A stretch of 64,000 nucleotides of DNA, from assembly GCF_001598255.1 (NCBI RefSeq), contig NZ_BCYP01000034.1, positions 60,170 to 124,169 on the forward strand, given 5' to 3'. Below are positions 25,720 to 35,534 of this stretch, piece after piece. The translations under genes and the position numbers were made by a program. The DNA is from Mitsuaria chitosanitabida ATCC BAA-476 = NBRC 102408 (GTDB lineage: Bacteria > Pseudomonadota > Gammaproteobacteria > Burkholderiales > Burkholderiaceae_C). Below the pieces are notes generated by a model. It was not told the DNA's origin. It was given only the letters and a program-made list of their open reading frames with translations, and ran no database searches. Each line of letters begins with the position of its first letter. The stretch's first letter is position 1.

Positions 25720-27624
25720 ATGAATTTCAGTGCACTGATGCGTCAGTTCAGCATCCGCACCCGCATGATCGGCGCCATCGCCATCGTGCTGATCCTGCTG
25801 CTGATCGTCGGCAGCGTCGGCCTGTTCGGCATGCAGTCGATGCGGGGCCAGACCCAGGAGTTCCTGGAGAAGTCCACCGCGCGCGGCAACCTGATCAGCG
25901 ATCTCACGAACACGATGGGAAAACTGCGTGTCCATGAGAAGGACATGATCATCAACTACGAGAAGCCCGAGGTGGTGAAGGAGCGCCACGCCAAGTGGGA
26001 CGCCGCCCGCAAGAAGGCTTCCGACGAACTGGGCGAACTGGCCAAGCTGAGCTCGGCCGACGACCAGGACGCGATCAAGAAGCTGCAGGCCGCGCTGGAG
26101 ACCTACGCCGCCAAGGCCGCGAACGTCGTCACCCAGCTGGAGTCCGGCGCCTACGACCACGCCGCCGTGGCCGACCGCCTGCTGCAACCCGCCAAGGACC
26201 AGGTGGTCGAGGCCGAGAAGCAGCTCGACGAACTGAGCAAGCGCCTGGAAGCGCAGTCCGAGGACATGCGCAAGGGCATCGAGAGCACGCAAGGCGGCGT
26301 GCTGACCACCTTCGTGCTGGTCCTGGTCTTCGCCGCCGTGATCGTGGTGCCGCTGACCCTGCTGAACATGCAGACCATCTGCGCCCCGCTGGCCGAGGCC
26401 GAGGCCCTGGCCGCCGCGATCGCCGAGGGCGACCTGTCGCGCGCGATGAAGCCGGTCGAGGGCGTGGACGAGGCGTCCAAGCTGATGCGCTCGCTGCATC
26501 GCATGCAGGAGGCGCTGCAGGCCATGGTCGGCCAGCTGCGCACCGCCGCCGATTCGATCCGCACCGCGTCGGTGGAGATCGCCTCCGGCAACCAGGACCT
26601 GTCCAGCCGGACCGAGCAGACCGCGTCGAACCTGCAGGAGGCCGCCTCCTCGCTGGTGCAACTGACCGGTACCGTCAAGCAGACCGCCGACAGCGCCCGC
26701 ACCGCCAACCAGCTGGCCTCCTCCGCCTCCGGCGCGGCGGCCAAGGGCGGCGACGTGGTGAGCCAGGTGGTCTCGACGATGGACGAGATCAACACCAGCT
26801 CCAAGCGCATCAGCGACATCATCGGCACGATCGATGGCATCGCCTTCCAGACCAACATCCTGGCGCTGAACGCCGCGGTCGAGGCCGCGCGCGCCGGTGA
26901 ACAGGGCCGCGGCTTCGCGGTGGTGGCGGGCGAGGTGCGCTCGCTGGCCCAGCGCAGCGCCGAGGCCGCGCGCGAGATCAAGACCCTGATCGGCGCCAGC
27001 GTCGAGCGGGTCGAGACCGGCTCGCGCCTGGTGCAGGAAGCGGGCACGACCATGAGCGACATCGTCGCCAGCGTGCAGCGCGTGACCGACATCATCGGCG
27101 AGATCACCGCCGCCTCCAGCGAGCAGAGCGACGGCATCAGCCAGGTCAACCAGGGCGTCAGCAACCTGGACCAGATGACCCAGCAGAACGCCGCGCTGGT
27201 GGAGCAATCCGCCGCCGCCGCCGAGAGCCTGAAGGACCAGGCCGAGCGCCTGGGCTCGGTGGTCGACCGCTTCCGCGTGGGCGGCAACGCCGCGACGAGC
27301 TCGGCGCTGTTCGCGTCCACGGGCGCCGCCAAGCCGGCCGCGAAGACCGAGCCGCAACTCGCCGCCGTGAAGCCGACGACCGCGCCGGTGTCGACGCCCA
27401 AGCCGGCCGCCGTCGCCGCGCCGGCCCCCAAGCCGGTGAAGGCCGCGGCCAAGTCCGTCAAGCCGGTCACGAAGACGGGCGCCAAGAGCGCCGTCAAGTC
27501 GGCCGCGACGACCGGCTTCGCCGCAAAATCCACGGTCGCGCCCAAGGCGGCGCCCGCCCCCTTCACTCCCGCGCCGGCGGTTCCGGCAACCACCGCCGCC
27601 GACGGCGACTGGGAAACCTTCTAA
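25720..27624 (+). CDS. Methyl-accepting chemotaxis protein, 4-helix-bundle sensor
   Basis: A 634-residue receptor: TM1 near 14–36, a periplasmic four-helix-bundle ligand domain (about 37–190), TM2 near 193–214, HAMP, and a signalling domain whose hairpin tip reads [27 protein letters not shown]. After it comes a flexible Ala/Pro/Lys-rich tether (about 530–625) and the terminal GDWETF, which matches the CheR/CheB-binding pentapeptide. It is in the cheYA–mcp–cheW run and is probably co-transcribed. Confidence 0.94.
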   Translation: MNFSALMRQFSIRTRMIGAIAIVLILLLIVGSVGLFGMQSMRGQTQEFLEKSTARGNLISDLTNTMGKLRVHEKDMIINYEKPEVVKERHAKWDAARKKASDELGELAKLSSADDQDAIKKLQAALETYAAKAANVVTQLESGAYDHAAVADRLLQPAKDQVVEAEKQLDELSKRLEAQSEDMRKGIESTQGGVLTTFVLVLVFAAVIVVPLTLLNMQTICAPLAEAEALAAAIAEGDLSRAMKPVEGVDEASKLMRSLHRMQEALQAMVGQLRTAADSIRTASVEIASGNQDLSSRTEQTASNLQEAASSLVQLTGTVKQTADSARTANQLASSASGAAAKGGDVVSQVVSTMDEINTSSKRISDIIGTIDGIAFQTNILALNAAVEAARAGEQGRGFAVVAGEVRSLAQRSAEAAREIKTLIGASVERVETGSRLVQEAGTTMSDIVASVQRVTDIIGEITAASSEQSDGISQVNQGVSNLDQMTQQNAALVEQSAAAAESLKDQAERLGSVVDRFRVGGNAATSSALFASTGAAKPAAKTEPQLAAVKPTTAPVSTPKPAAVAAPAPKPVKAAAKSVKPVTKTGAKSAVKSAATTGFAAKSTVAPKAAPAPFTPAPAVPATTAADGDWETF

Positions 27625-27646
27625 TCCGCCGCTCAAGAGGTCACAC

Positions 27647-28192
27647 ATGGAAATCGTCCAACAACCCGGCACGCAAGTCGTGCAAGCAGGCTCCGGTGCC
27701 CTGGTCCCCCAAGGCGCCGCCAGCGCCGCGCCCGCGAGCGGCGAATACCTGACCTTCCGCCTGGGCCAGGAGGAATACGGCATCGACATCCTGAAGGTCC
27801 AGGAGATCCGTTCCTACGAGCAGCCCACCCGCATCGCCAACGCGCCCGACTTCATCAAGGGCGTCGTCAACCTGCGCGGCGTGATCGTCCCCATCGTCGA
27901 CCTGCGTCTGAAGCTGGGCTGCGCCACGGCCGAGTACAACAGCTTCACCGTCGTGATCGTGCTGAACGTCAAGAACCGCGTCGTCGGCGCGGTGGTGGAC
28001 TCGGTGTCCGACGTGCTCGAGCTCAACCGCGACGTGATCCGTCCGGCGCCGGAGCTGAGCTCCAGCACGGTCAACACCAGCTTCATCATGGGCATCGGCG
28101 CCGTCGCCGAGCGCATGCTGATCCTCATCGACATCGAGGGCCTCATGTCCAGCGCGGACATGGGTCTGATGGATGCGATGACCGCCGCCTGA
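27647..28192 (+). CDS. cheW: Chemotaxis coupling protein CheW
   Basis: A 181-residue CheW with the family core ([41 protein letters not shown]). It bridges receptors and CheA. The ~25-residue N-terminal extension is Gln/Ala-rich. It starts 22 bases after the first MCP and is followed by a terminator. Confidence 0.96.
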   Translation: MEIVQQPGTQVVQAGSGALVPQGAASAAPASGEYLTFRLGQEEYGIDILKVQEIRSYEQPTRIANAPDFIKGVVNLRGVIVPIVDLRLKLGCATAEYNSFTVVIVLNVKNRVVGAVVDSVSDVLELNRDVIRPAPELSSSTVNTSFIMGIGAVAERMLILIDIEGLMSSADMGLMDAMTAA

Positions 28193-28199
28193 TCGAATG

Positions 28200-28227
28200 A
28201 AACGCCCGGCATCGCCGGGCGTTTTCA
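28200..28227 (+). terminator. Terminator after cheW
   Basis: A perfect 11-bp stem (28200–28210 with 28214–28224), three-base loop and TTT tail, eight bases past the cheW stop. Confidence 0.9.
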
Positions 28228-28232
28228 CTTGG

Positions 28233-28257
28233 GCAGCAGCAGTAGCAGTAGCAGTAG
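28233..28257. repeat. Short CAG/TAG trinucleotide repeat
   Basis: About eight triplets of CAG and TAG (CAGCAGCAG then TAGCAG alternation) lie between the cheW terminator and the second MCP gene, about 90 bases before its ATG. Such microsatellites can slip, and here a change could alter promoter spacing. No function is shown. Confidence 0.6.
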
Positions 28258-28348
28258 TCGGAGTCCCAAAGGGAGTCGGCGAGCGGAGCGTCCCCGTTCA
28301 TGAGCGGACGCCCCTTGCCCGGAGCAAGCCACTTCGGAGGTCCGGTTC

Positions 28349-30466
28349 ATGTTCGACTCGATCAAGACACGATTGATCTCGCTGGGTGTCGGCATCGTCG
28401 CGTTGACGCTGCTGGCGATCACGGTGGCCAACTACCTGACCGTGCGCGGTCATACCGAGCAGCAGGTCTCGGACGCGCTGGACGAATTGGCCGCGGCGCG
28501 CGCCGACGCGATCCACCAGTGGGTCCGCACGCAGCGCGACATCGTGCTGGCGCTGCAGCCCGCGGTGAGCGCGGCGGATCCGGTGCCCCTGCTCCAGCAG
28601 GCGCAGAAATCCGGGCGGCTGGAGGCGGCCTACGTCGGCTTCGCCGACAAGAAGATCGTCTTCAACGTCCCGCAGAACCTCCCCGCCGATTACGACCCCA
28701 CCAGCCGCCCCTGGTACACCGGCGCGGCGCAGGCCTCCGGCGTGGTGCTGACGGCGCCCTACATGGACGCGTCCAAGGGCCGACTGGTCGTGACCTTCGC
28801 GACGGCCGACAAGAGCGGCGGCGGGACCAAGGCGGTGATCGCCTCCGACGTGTTCCTGGACGACGTGGTCGCCACGGTCAAGGCGATCAAGCCCACGCCC
28901 AACGGCTTCGCCTTCCTGCTGTCCAAGGACGGCAAGGTGGTCGCGCATCCGGACGCCTCGCTCGCGCTCAAGGACGCCAGCGCCGTGTCCGAGCAGCTGA
29001 CCGCGGCCGCCCTCAAGGACGCGCTCGATCCGAAGGCGGGCTGGGTCGAGGCCAAAGTCGGCGACAACAAGTTCCTGATCAGCGGCACGCCGGTGCCCGA
29101 CACCGACTGGCAGCTCTTCGTCGCGGCGCGCAAGGACGAGGCGCTGGCCTCGCTGAGCGCGCTGCTGCGCACCGCCGTGATCACCGCGCTGATCATGATG
29201 GCCATCGCCGCGCTGGCGATGACCGGCACCATCACCGCGATGCTGCGGGGCGTGGACCAGGTGCGCGCCGCGCTGGACGACATCAGCGCCGGCGACGGCG
29301 ACCTGACGCAGCGTCTCCCGGCCGGCGGGCGCGACGAGGTCGGCCGCATCGCGGCCTCCTTCAATGTCTTCGCGGAGAAGATCCAGCGCATCCTGCTGGA
29401 CGTGCGATCGGCCAGCAACTCGATCTCGACCGCCTCCAGCGAGATCGCCATCGGCGCGCAGGACCTGTCGCAGCGCACCGAGCAGACCGCGTCCAACCTG
29501 CAGCAGGCGGCCTCCTCGATGGAGGAGCTGACCGCCACCGTGCGTCAGACGGCCGACGCCGCGCAGACCGCCAACCAGCTCGCGTCCAGCGCGTCGAGCG
29601 CGGCGGCCAAGGGCGGCGAGGTGGTGAGCCAGGTGGTCTCGACCATGGACGAGATCAACGCCAGCTCCAAGAAGATCAACGACATCATCGGTGTCATCGA
29701 CGGCATCGCCTTCCAGACCAACATCCTGGCGCTGAACGCGGCGGTGGAAGCCGCGCGGGCCGGCGAGCAGGGGCGCGGCTTCGCGGTCGTGGCCGGCGAG
29801 GTCCGCACCCTGGCGCAGCGCAGCGCCGAGGCGGCGAAGGAGATCAAGGCGCTGATCGGCGCCAGCGTCGATCGCGTGGAGACCGGCTCGCGCCTGGTCG
29901 AGGCGGCGGGCGCGTCGATGAACGACATCGTGCACAGCGTGCAGCGGGTGACGGACATCATCGGCGAGATCACCGCCGCGTCCACCGAACAGAGCGGCGG
30001 CATCGCGCAGGTCAACGACGCGGTGACGCAGCTGGACCGCATGACGCAGCAGAACGCCGCGCTCGTCGAGGAATCGGCCGCCGCGGCGGAGAGCCTCAAG
30101 GACCAGGCCCATCGGCTGACCGAGATCGTGTCGGTGTTCCGGCTGGGCAACGACAGCGCGTCCGCCTCGGCGGCGTCGACGGTCCGGCATGCGGCCGCCA
30201 AGACCAGCGCCGCGGCCAAGTCGGCGAGCACCACGGCCGGCTCGGGCGCAGGCGCCTCGGCCTCGGCCGCGAAGTCCGAGGACAAGCCCAAGGCCTACAC
30301 GATGAAGGCCGGCCCGCGTCCCGCGGCCAAGCCCGTGACCGCCGCCGCGGGAGCCTCGTCGGCCCCCGTGTCCGTGTCCGCCACGTCGCCCGCGCCAAGG
30401 CCGACGCCCGCCCCATCGCCCGCGCCCGCCCCCAAGGCGGACGACGGCGACTGGGAAACGTTCTGA
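28349..30466 (+). CDS. Methyl-accepting chemotaxis protein with double-Cache sensor
   Basis: A 705-residue receptor: TM1 near 10–30, a large periplasmic dCache-like domain (about 35–270, containing [17 protein letters not shown], a typical Cache-domain sequence), TM2 near 276–298, HAMP, and a signalling tip identical in its core to that of the first MCP. A long Ala/Ser/Pro tether ends in GDWETF. Cache domains in the family bind amino acids, organic acids or similar small ligands; the ligand here cannot be read. CGGAGG about 15 bases upstream is near its start. Confidence 0.94.
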   Translation: MFDSIKTRLISLGVGIVALTLLAITVANYLTVRGHTEQQVSDALDELAAARADAIHQWVRTQRDIVLALQPAVSAADPVPLLQQAQKSGRLEAAYVGFADKKIVFNVPQNLPADYDPTSRPWYTGAAQASGVVLTAPYMDASKGRLVVTFATADKSGGGTKAVIASDVFLDDVVATVKAIKPTPNGFAFLLSKDGKVVAHPDASLALKDASAVSEQLTAAALKDALDPKAGWVEAKVGDNKFLISGTPVPDTDWQLFVAARKDEALASLSALLRTAVITALIMMAIAALAMTGTITAMLRGVDQVRAALDDISAGDGDLTQRLPAGGRDEVGRIAASFNVFAEKIQRILLDVRSASNSISTASSEIAIGAQDLSQRTEQTASNLQQAASSMEELTATVRQTADAAQTANQLASSASSAAAKGGEVVSQVVSTMDEINASSKKINDIIGVIDGIAFQTNILALNAAVEAARAGEQGRGFAVVAGEVRTLAQRSAEAAKEIKALIGASVDRVETGSRLVEAAGASMNDIVHSVQRVTDIIGEITAASTEQSGGIAQVNDAVTQLDRMTQQNAALVEESAAAAESLKDQAHRLTEIVSVFRLGNDSASASAASTVRHAAAKTSAAAKSASTTAGSGAGASASAAKSEDKPKAYTMKAGPRPAAKPVTAAAGASSAPVSVSATSPAPRPTPAPSPAPAPKADDGDWETF

Positions 30467-30483
30467 CGGGCTGAGTGGCCGGG

Positions 30484-30508
30484 CCCTCGCCGCCCCGGGT
30501 CGCGAGGG
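30484..30508. terminator. Hairpin between convergent mcp and FtsX-permease genes
   Basis: A 7-bp GC stem (30484–30490 with 30502–30508) starts 18 bases after the MCP stop. No T-run follows, so termination is only possible. Confidence 0.3.
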
Positions 30509-30613
30509 TCAGGTCTTGTCCCCGCGACCACGAGGCCCGGGCCCACGGCCCGATGCCGCGACGCAGCCGCGAGCCGTCAAACACGGCCTCTCAGCGCGGC
30601 CATGGGGGCGACC

Positions 30614-33214
30614 TCAGTTCGTGTCGGCCTCGCGCAGCGTCTGCACCACGGGACGCTGCAGCACCCCGCGCAGCGCCCACCAGCCGGCGAGCTGCGCCAG
30701 CACGGCGCCGCCGATCGTGGTGCCGATCAGCACCCAGGGCTTGAACTGCCATTCGAACTCGAAGGCGTAATGCGTCAGCGCCCAGCCCAGCGCCTGCGCC
30801 GCGCCACCGGCCAGCAGGCCCGCGAGCGCCCCCAGCCCCAGCAGCTCCGCCCGCTGCACCGAGGCCATCAGCTTGCTCGACGCGCCGAAGGCCCGCATCA
30901 GCGCGAACTCGCGGGTACGCGCGTCGCGTGAGCCGACCGCGGCCACCAGCAGCACGACCACGCCCAGCGCGAGCGCGACCGCGAACAGCAGCTGCACGGC
31001 CATGATCACCTGCTCGAGCACGCCCTGCACCTGCGCCAGCTCGGCGGAGACGTCGATCATGGTCAGGTTGGGGAACTCGTTGACCAGCTTGCGATCCAGC
31101 GCGGCCGGCGCGCCCTGCCCCGCTGGCGATCGGTAGGCGGAGATGTAGCTCACCGGCAGTTCCGGCATGTCGGCGCGCGGATAGAGCACGAAGAAGTTGA
31201 CCCGCATCGAGCCCCAGTCCACCTTGCGCAGCGAGGTGATCCTCGACTCGATCAGCATGCCGGCGATGTCGAACTTGATGCGGTCGCCGAGCTTCAGGCC
31301 CAGTTGGTCGGCCAGGCCCTGCTCGACGCTGACGCCGTCCTTCTCCTCGGGCGTCCAGGCGCCACCGGAAAGCTGGTTGTGCGAGGGCAGCGTGCCGCTG
31401 TGGCTGAGGTTGAACTCGCGTTCGACCAGACGCTGGGCGCGTTCCTCGGTGAACTGGCTGGCGCGCACCGCGGTGCCGTTGATCGCGACCAGGCGGCCGC
31501 GGATCATCGGGTACCAGTCGTAGTCCTTGACGCCCGCCTGGTCGAGGTCCGCGCGAAAGCCCTGGGCCTGGTCCGGCTGGATGTTGATGACGAAGCGGTC
31601 GGGGGCGTTGGCCGGCGTGGCGGCGCGCCAGCTGGTGATCAGGTCGGTGCGCAGCAGCACCAGCAGCGCCAGGGCCAGCAGGCCCAGCGACAGCGAACCC
31701 ACCTGCAGCACCGCGAACGCGGGCCGGGCCGCGACCTGTCGCGTGGCCAGCAGCAGCCAGCGCGGCGCGCCGGCCTGCGGGACCAGCTTGCGCAGCGCGA
31801 TCACCGCGCCGTAGGCCAGCAGCGCGAAGAGGCCCAGCGCCACGGCGAAACCGCCCGTGGCGATCAGGCCCAGGCGCCAGTCGGCCGATAGCGCGGTCAG
31901 CACCGCGGCGAAGCCGGCGACGCCGGCGACCAGCACCGCCAGCGAGCCCAGCTTGGGCCGGCCCAGCTCGCGCCGGATCACGCGCAGCGGCGGCACCGAG
32001 GCCAGCTGCAGCACGGGGGGCAGGCCGAAGCCCAGCAGCAGGCTCATGCCCATGCCCAGGCCCAGCAGCACCGGCCAGATGCCGGCCGCCGGCAGGTCCA
32101 CCGAGATCAGCCCCGCCAGCAGCGCGATGAAGCCGTAATGCAGCAGGAAGCCCAGCAGCACGCCGATGGCGCTGGCGATGAAGCCGACACCGGCGAACTC
32201 CAGCGTGAACACCCAGGCCAGCCGGCGCTGCGGCTGGCCGAGCACGCGCAGCATGGCGCAGTCGTCCAGATGGCGATTGGCGAACTCGCGAGCGGCCAGC
32301 GCGACGGCGATCGCCGCCAGCAAGGCGGCCAGCAGGGCCACCAGGTTCAGGAACTTGGTCGCGCGGTCCAGCGTCTGGCGCATCTCGGGCCGGCCGGTCT
32401 CCAGCGATTCCAGACGCACGCCGCGCCAGTTGCCGGACTTCATCTGCTGGGTGGTCTCGGCGTTGAACTGCTTCACCGCGAGTTCGGCGCCGATCACCGC
32501 GTAGCGGTAGGTGATGCGGCTGGCGGGCTGGACCAGGCCGGTCGCGGCCAGGTCCGACTGCGCCAGCATCACGCGCGGGGCGAAGTTCAGGAAGCCCGCG
32601 CCGCGGTCCGGCTCGTTGGCGATCTCGCCGGCGATGCGCAGCGTGCTGTCGCCCAGCAGCAGCGGATCGCCCACCTTCAGGCCCAGCGCGCTGAGCACCC
32701 CGGCATCCGCCCACACGGTGCCCGCCTCCGGCGCGCCCACCTGACGGCCGTCCTTCAGCGACAGCGCGCCGCGCAGCGGATAGCTGGCGCCCACGGCCTT
32801 GACCGCCACCAGCCGGCTGCCGCCGCCCTGGTCCTCGTTGGCGCGCGCCATGCTGGGGAAATTGAGCGTGTCCACGGTGCGCAGGTGGAGCCTGGCGGCC
32901 AGGTCCTTCACCGCGGCGGGCGTGGGCTGGTCGCTGGCGACGACCGCGTCGCCCCCCAGCAGCTGAGCGGCGTCGCGGCGCAGCCCCTGGTCGAGGCGGT
33001 CCGACAGGAAGGCCACGGCGCAGACCGCCGCCACCGCCAGCATCAGGGCCAGGACCAGCAGATGGAGCTCACCGGCGCGGGCGTCGCGCCAGGTCTGGAG
33101 CGCGCTCTGGCGCCACAGCGAGGGCGGGCGCCGGCGGGGCGCGTCGGCCGCGGGCCGGCTGGGGGTGGTCGCTTGCGTCGGGCCTGCGGACGAGGGGGTG
33201 GAATGCGCGCTCAT
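30614..33214 (-). CDS. FtsX-family ABC transporter permease (YbbP-like)
   Basis: An 866-residue membrane protein with a duplicated FtsX plan: an N-terminal span, a periplasmic domain, four or more central spans, a second periplasmic domain and three final spans (SRDARTREFALMRAFGAS in the last FtsX module). Similar proteins (YbbP/COG3127) work with a YbbA-like ATPase, often beside a TesA-like lipase. Neither is found next to this gene, so its ATPase is elsewhere or shared. The ATG at 33214 is chosen; the frame is open much further upstream but overlaps a real divergent gene there. Confidence 0.9.
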   Translation of the reverse strand: MSAHSTPSSAGPTQATTPSRPAADAPRRRPPSLWRQSALQTWRDARAGELHLLVLALMLAVAAVCAVAFLSDRLDQGLRRDAAQLLGGDAVVASDQPTPAAVKDLAARLHLRTVDTLNFPSMARANEDQGGGSRLVAVKAVGASYPLRGALSLKDGRQVGAPEAGTVWADAGVLSALGLKVGDPLLLGDSTLRIAGEIANEPDRGAGFLNFAPRVMLAQSDLAATGLVQPASRITYRYAVIGAELAVKQFNAETTQQMKSGNWRGVRLESLETGRPEMRQTLDRATKFLNLVALLAALLAAIAVALAAREFANRHLDDCAMLRVLGQPQRRLAWVFTLEFAGVGFIASAIGVLLGFLLHYGFIALLAGLISVDLPAAGIWPVLLGLGMGMSLLLGFGLPPVLQLASVPPLRVIRRELGRPKLGSLAVLVAGVAGFAAVLTALSADWRLGLIATGGFAVALGLFALLAYGAVIALRKLVPQAGAPRWLLLATRQVAARPAFAVLQVGSLSLGLLALALLVLLRTDLITSWRAATPANAPDRFVINIQPDQAQGFRADLDQAGVKDYDWYPMIRGRLVAINGTAVRASQFTEERAQRLVEREFNLSHSGTLPSHNQLSGGAWTPEEKDGVSVEQGLADQLGLKLGDRIKFDIAGMLIESRITSLRKVDWGSMRVNFFVLYPRADMPELPVSYISAYRSPAGQGAPAALDRKLVNEFPNLTMIDVSAELAQVQGVLEQVIMAVQLLFAVALALGVVVLLVAAVGSRDARTREFALMRAFGASSKLMASVQRAELLGLGALAGLLAGGAAQALGWALTHYAFEFEWQFKPWVLIGTTIGGAVLAQLAGWWALRGVLQRPVVQTLREADTN

Positions 33215-33337
33215 GCGCGGACTGTAGCGAAGCGCGTGCCCGGCTGCCGGGAGGTCATGCCGTCGTGCAGTCGGCTTGAACAGTCCGTGCAAGCGGTTTT
33301 GACGATGGCGCGCGGGGCGCGGCGTCCAATGGTCGTC

Positions 33338-34192
33338 ATGAACTCCGTCCTCCCTCCCCTGTTCGTCTCGCACGGCTCCCCGATGATCGCGCTGGAGCCG
33401 GGCGACGCCGGCCGCTTCATGCGGCGCCTGGGCGACGCGCTGGACGCCGGCTGGGGCCGGCCGAAGGCGGTGCTCGCCGTCTCCGCCCACACGACCGCGC
33501 GCGAGTCGGTGCTGCTGGGCGGCGCCCGGCACGAGGCGATCTACGACTTCGGCGGCTTCCCGCCCGCGCTCTACCAGCTGCGCTACGACGCGTCCGGCGA
33601 TCCGGCGCTCGCCGCGGCCGTCGGCGCGGCGCTGGGCGTGCCGGTCATCGACCACGGCGGCCTGGATCACGGCATCTGGACCGCGCTGCGCTACATCTAT
33701 CCCGAGGCCGACGTCCCCGTCGTGCCGCTGGCCTTCGACCCGCAGGCCTCGCCGGCCACGCTGATGGCGCTGGGCGAGCGGATGGCGGCCCTGTCGCGCG
33801 AGGGGGTGCTGATCCTGGCGACCGGCAGCATCACCCACAACCTGCGCTTGCTGTTCCGCCCGAACGGCGCCGGCCAGCGGCCCGAGGAGAAGTCGCCCGA
33901 GATGCCCGAATCGGCCGCCTTCCGCGGCTGGATGGCGGAGCGCTCCGCGGCCCGCGACTGGGACGCCCTGGCCGACTACCGCCGTCAGGCCCCGGGCGCG
34001 GTGCTGATGCATCCGACCGACGAGCACCTGCTGCCCTGGTACGTCGCCGCCGGCGCCGGTGGCCGCGAGGACGCCCCGCTGCGCCTGCACGAGGGCGTCA
34101 CCTTCGGCTGCCTGGGCATGGACGCCTACGCCTTCGGCCCGCAGGCCGGCGCGCTGGCCGCGCAACTCGAGAAAGAGACTGCCCCCGTCTGA
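33338..34192 (+). CDS. DODA-type (YgiD-like) extradiol ring-cleavage dioxygenase
   Basis: A 284-residue protein of the LigB/DODA family. Metal-ligand and active-site segments are visible: LFVSHGSPM at the start, AVSAHTT, DHGGLDHGIWTALRYIYP and ATGSITHNLR. E. coli YgiD is a zinc enzyme that opens L-DOPA between carbons 4 and 5; the natural substrate here is unknown. An ATG at 33329 is an alternative start. It is divergent from the FtsX permease with a 123-base gap. Confidence 0.9.
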   Translation: MNSVLPPLFVSHGSPMIALEPGDAGRFMRRLGDALDAGWGRPKAVLAVSAHTTARESVLLGGARHEAIYDFGGFPPALYQLRYDASGDPALAAAVGAALGVPVIDHGGLDHGIWTALRYIYPEADVPVVPLAFDPQASPATLMALGERMAALSREGVLILATGSITHNLRLLFRPNGAGQRPEEKSPEMPESAAFRGWMAERSAARDWDALADYRRQAPGAVLMHPTDEHLLPWYVAAGAGGREDAPLRLHEGVTFGCLGMDAYAFGPQAGALAAQLEKETAPV

Positions 34193-34242
34193 CCGGCGCC
34201 ATCTCTGCCGTGGCTCAAGCCGGCGACCAGGTCTGATCCACC

Positions 34243-34373
34243 AAGCCATCGGCTCGCTCCGCCCGCACCGGGCCATCGGCTCGCTCCGCCCGCACCGGGC
34301 CACCGGTTTGCTCCGCCCGCACCAGGCCACCGCCTTGCTCCGCCCGGACCGGGCCACCGCCTTGCTTCGCTCC
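34243..34373. repeat. 27-bp tandem repeat, 4.9 copies
   Basis: Units begin at 34243, 34270, 34297, 34324 and 34351 (the last is 23 bases). The shared core is GGCCAYCGGCTCGCTCCGCC with drift toward the right end. The array lies between the dioxygenase stop and the lpxO terminator. It stays open in some frames (9-residue repeats), but no start, ribosome site or family supports a gene. Confidence 0.9.
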
Positions 34374-34470
34374 CTGACAGCCGGTCGCTGGGTCGGATTC
34401 ACCAAGCCGCCGGGTCGCCGAGCGGCCGTGGGGCCAAGGGCCCTCGGCCGCGAAGGCGACAAGCCCCCAA

Positions 34471-34505
34471 ACGACAACTGGCTCCCGCAGGGAGCCAGTT
34501 GTCGT
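34471..34505. terminator. Strong bidirectional hairpin after lpxO
   Basis: A perfect 16-bp stem (34471–34486 with 34490–34505) with a three-base loop lies 20 bases beyond the lpxO stop on the minus strand. It is also suitably placed to stop plus-strand read-through from the repeat region. Confidence 0.85.
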
Positions 34506-34525
34506 TGTGACGGGCGTCGTCCCCG

Positions 34526-35443
34526 TCAGATGAAGATCGCCGCCAGGATGCCCAGGATCAGCACCCACTTGGTGATGTAGTAGCCCGTGCGGCTCTTCGC
34601 CTTGAACGCCTTGAAGAACAGCCGCACCTTGTAGGCGTGATAGAAGAACTTGTTGAGTCCGCCGATGGGCTCGCTCTCCAGGTTCTGCGTCGCCGCGGCG
34701 GTCATCACCAGCTTCCCGAACCAGCGGTTCAGCCAGCGCGTCGGCGCGAAGAACAGCGGCCGCTCCACGTCGCAGAACAGGATCACGCGCTGCTGCTGCG
34801 TGGTGTTCTCGGCGTAATGGATGAAGGTCTCGTCGAAGATCACGTCCTCGCCGTCGCGCCAGTGGTACTGCTGGCCGTCGACGTCGATGTAGCAGCCCGG
34901 ATCGTTGGGCGTCGTCAGCCCCAGGTGATACCGGAGCGACCCCGCGTACGGATCTCGGTGCCGCACCAGGCGCGCACCGGGGGGCAGCGACGCGAACATC
35001 GCCGCCTTCACCGTCGGGATGCGCTTGAGCAGCGCCACCGTCTGCGGGCACAGCTGCTGCGCCGAGTCCATGTCCCGGTCGTACCACTTCAGGTAGAAGC
35101 GCTTCCACCCGGTGCGGAAGAACGAGTTGAAGCCGATGTCGTTGTAGCCCGAGGCCGCCTTGATGTAGCCCTCGTCGTTCAAACGCAGGGCCTCGTCGCG
35201 GATGACCTGCCAGTTGTCGCGCAGCAGCTGCAGCTCCTGGAACTGGTCGGTCTTGATGTAGGGCGTCGCCGGGGCGCGCGAGAACAGGTACATGACCGCG
35301 TTGATCGGGGAGATCAGCACGGTGAAGTCGGTCAGCGCGCGCGACAGCTTGAATCGGACGCGGCCCCGGAAGTGGGCATAGAGCGCCGAGGCGATGAAGA
35401 TCGCCAGCACCCAGTAACGCGTCGGCGGCAGCCAGTCGGCCAT
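34526..35443 (-). CDS. lpxO: Lipid A 2-hydroxylase LpxO (aspartyl/asparaginyl beta-hydroxylase family)
   Basis: A 305-residue protein, the size of Salmonella LpxO (about 302). It has membrane segments at both ends and a central Fe(II)/2-oxoglutarate domain with HRDPYAGSLRYHLGL and DGQQYHWRDGEDVIFDETF, which include the metal-binding histidines. LpxO adds a hydroxyl group to a secondary acyl chain of lipid A at the inner membrane's cytoplasmic face. It appears to be a single gene with its own terminator. Confidence 0.88.
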   Translation of the reverse strand: MADWLPPTRYWVLAIFIASALYAHFRGRVRFKLSRALTDFTVLISPINAVMYLFSRAPATPYIKTDQFQELQLLRDNWQVIRDEALRLNDEGYIKAASGYNDIGFNSFFRTGWKRFYLKWYDRDMDSAQQLCPQTVALLKRIPTVKAAMFASLPPGARLVRHRDPYAGSLRYHLGLTTPNDPGCYIDVDGQQYHWRDGEDVIFDETFIHYAENTTQQQRVILFCDVERPLFFAPTRWLNRWFGKLVMTAAATQNLESEPIGGLNKFFYHAYKVRLFFKAFKAKSRTGYYITKWVLILGILAAIFI

Positions 35444-35534
35444 GTGAATCTCTCCAGAGGACGCCCCTCGGCGTCGGACACGCGCGGCCCGCTGGTTCCG
35501 GGATGGCCCCGGAGATGCGCCGCAAAGCCGCGGA

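Noticed and set aside
34243..34373. CRISPR-like appearance of the tandem repeats
   Set aside because: The units are directly adjacent with no spacers, and there are no cas genes.
33215..34477. Long N-terminal extension of the FtsX permease frame
   Set aside because: The frame stays open by chance through the antisense of the dioxygenase gene and the tandem repeat. The ATG at 33214 gives a normal YbbP-like start.
34059..34580. Repeat-containing open frames across the 27-bp array
   Set aside because: The 9-residue repeats follow from the 27-base period alone. The frames overlap the dioxygenase end and the lpxO terminator and have no start signals.
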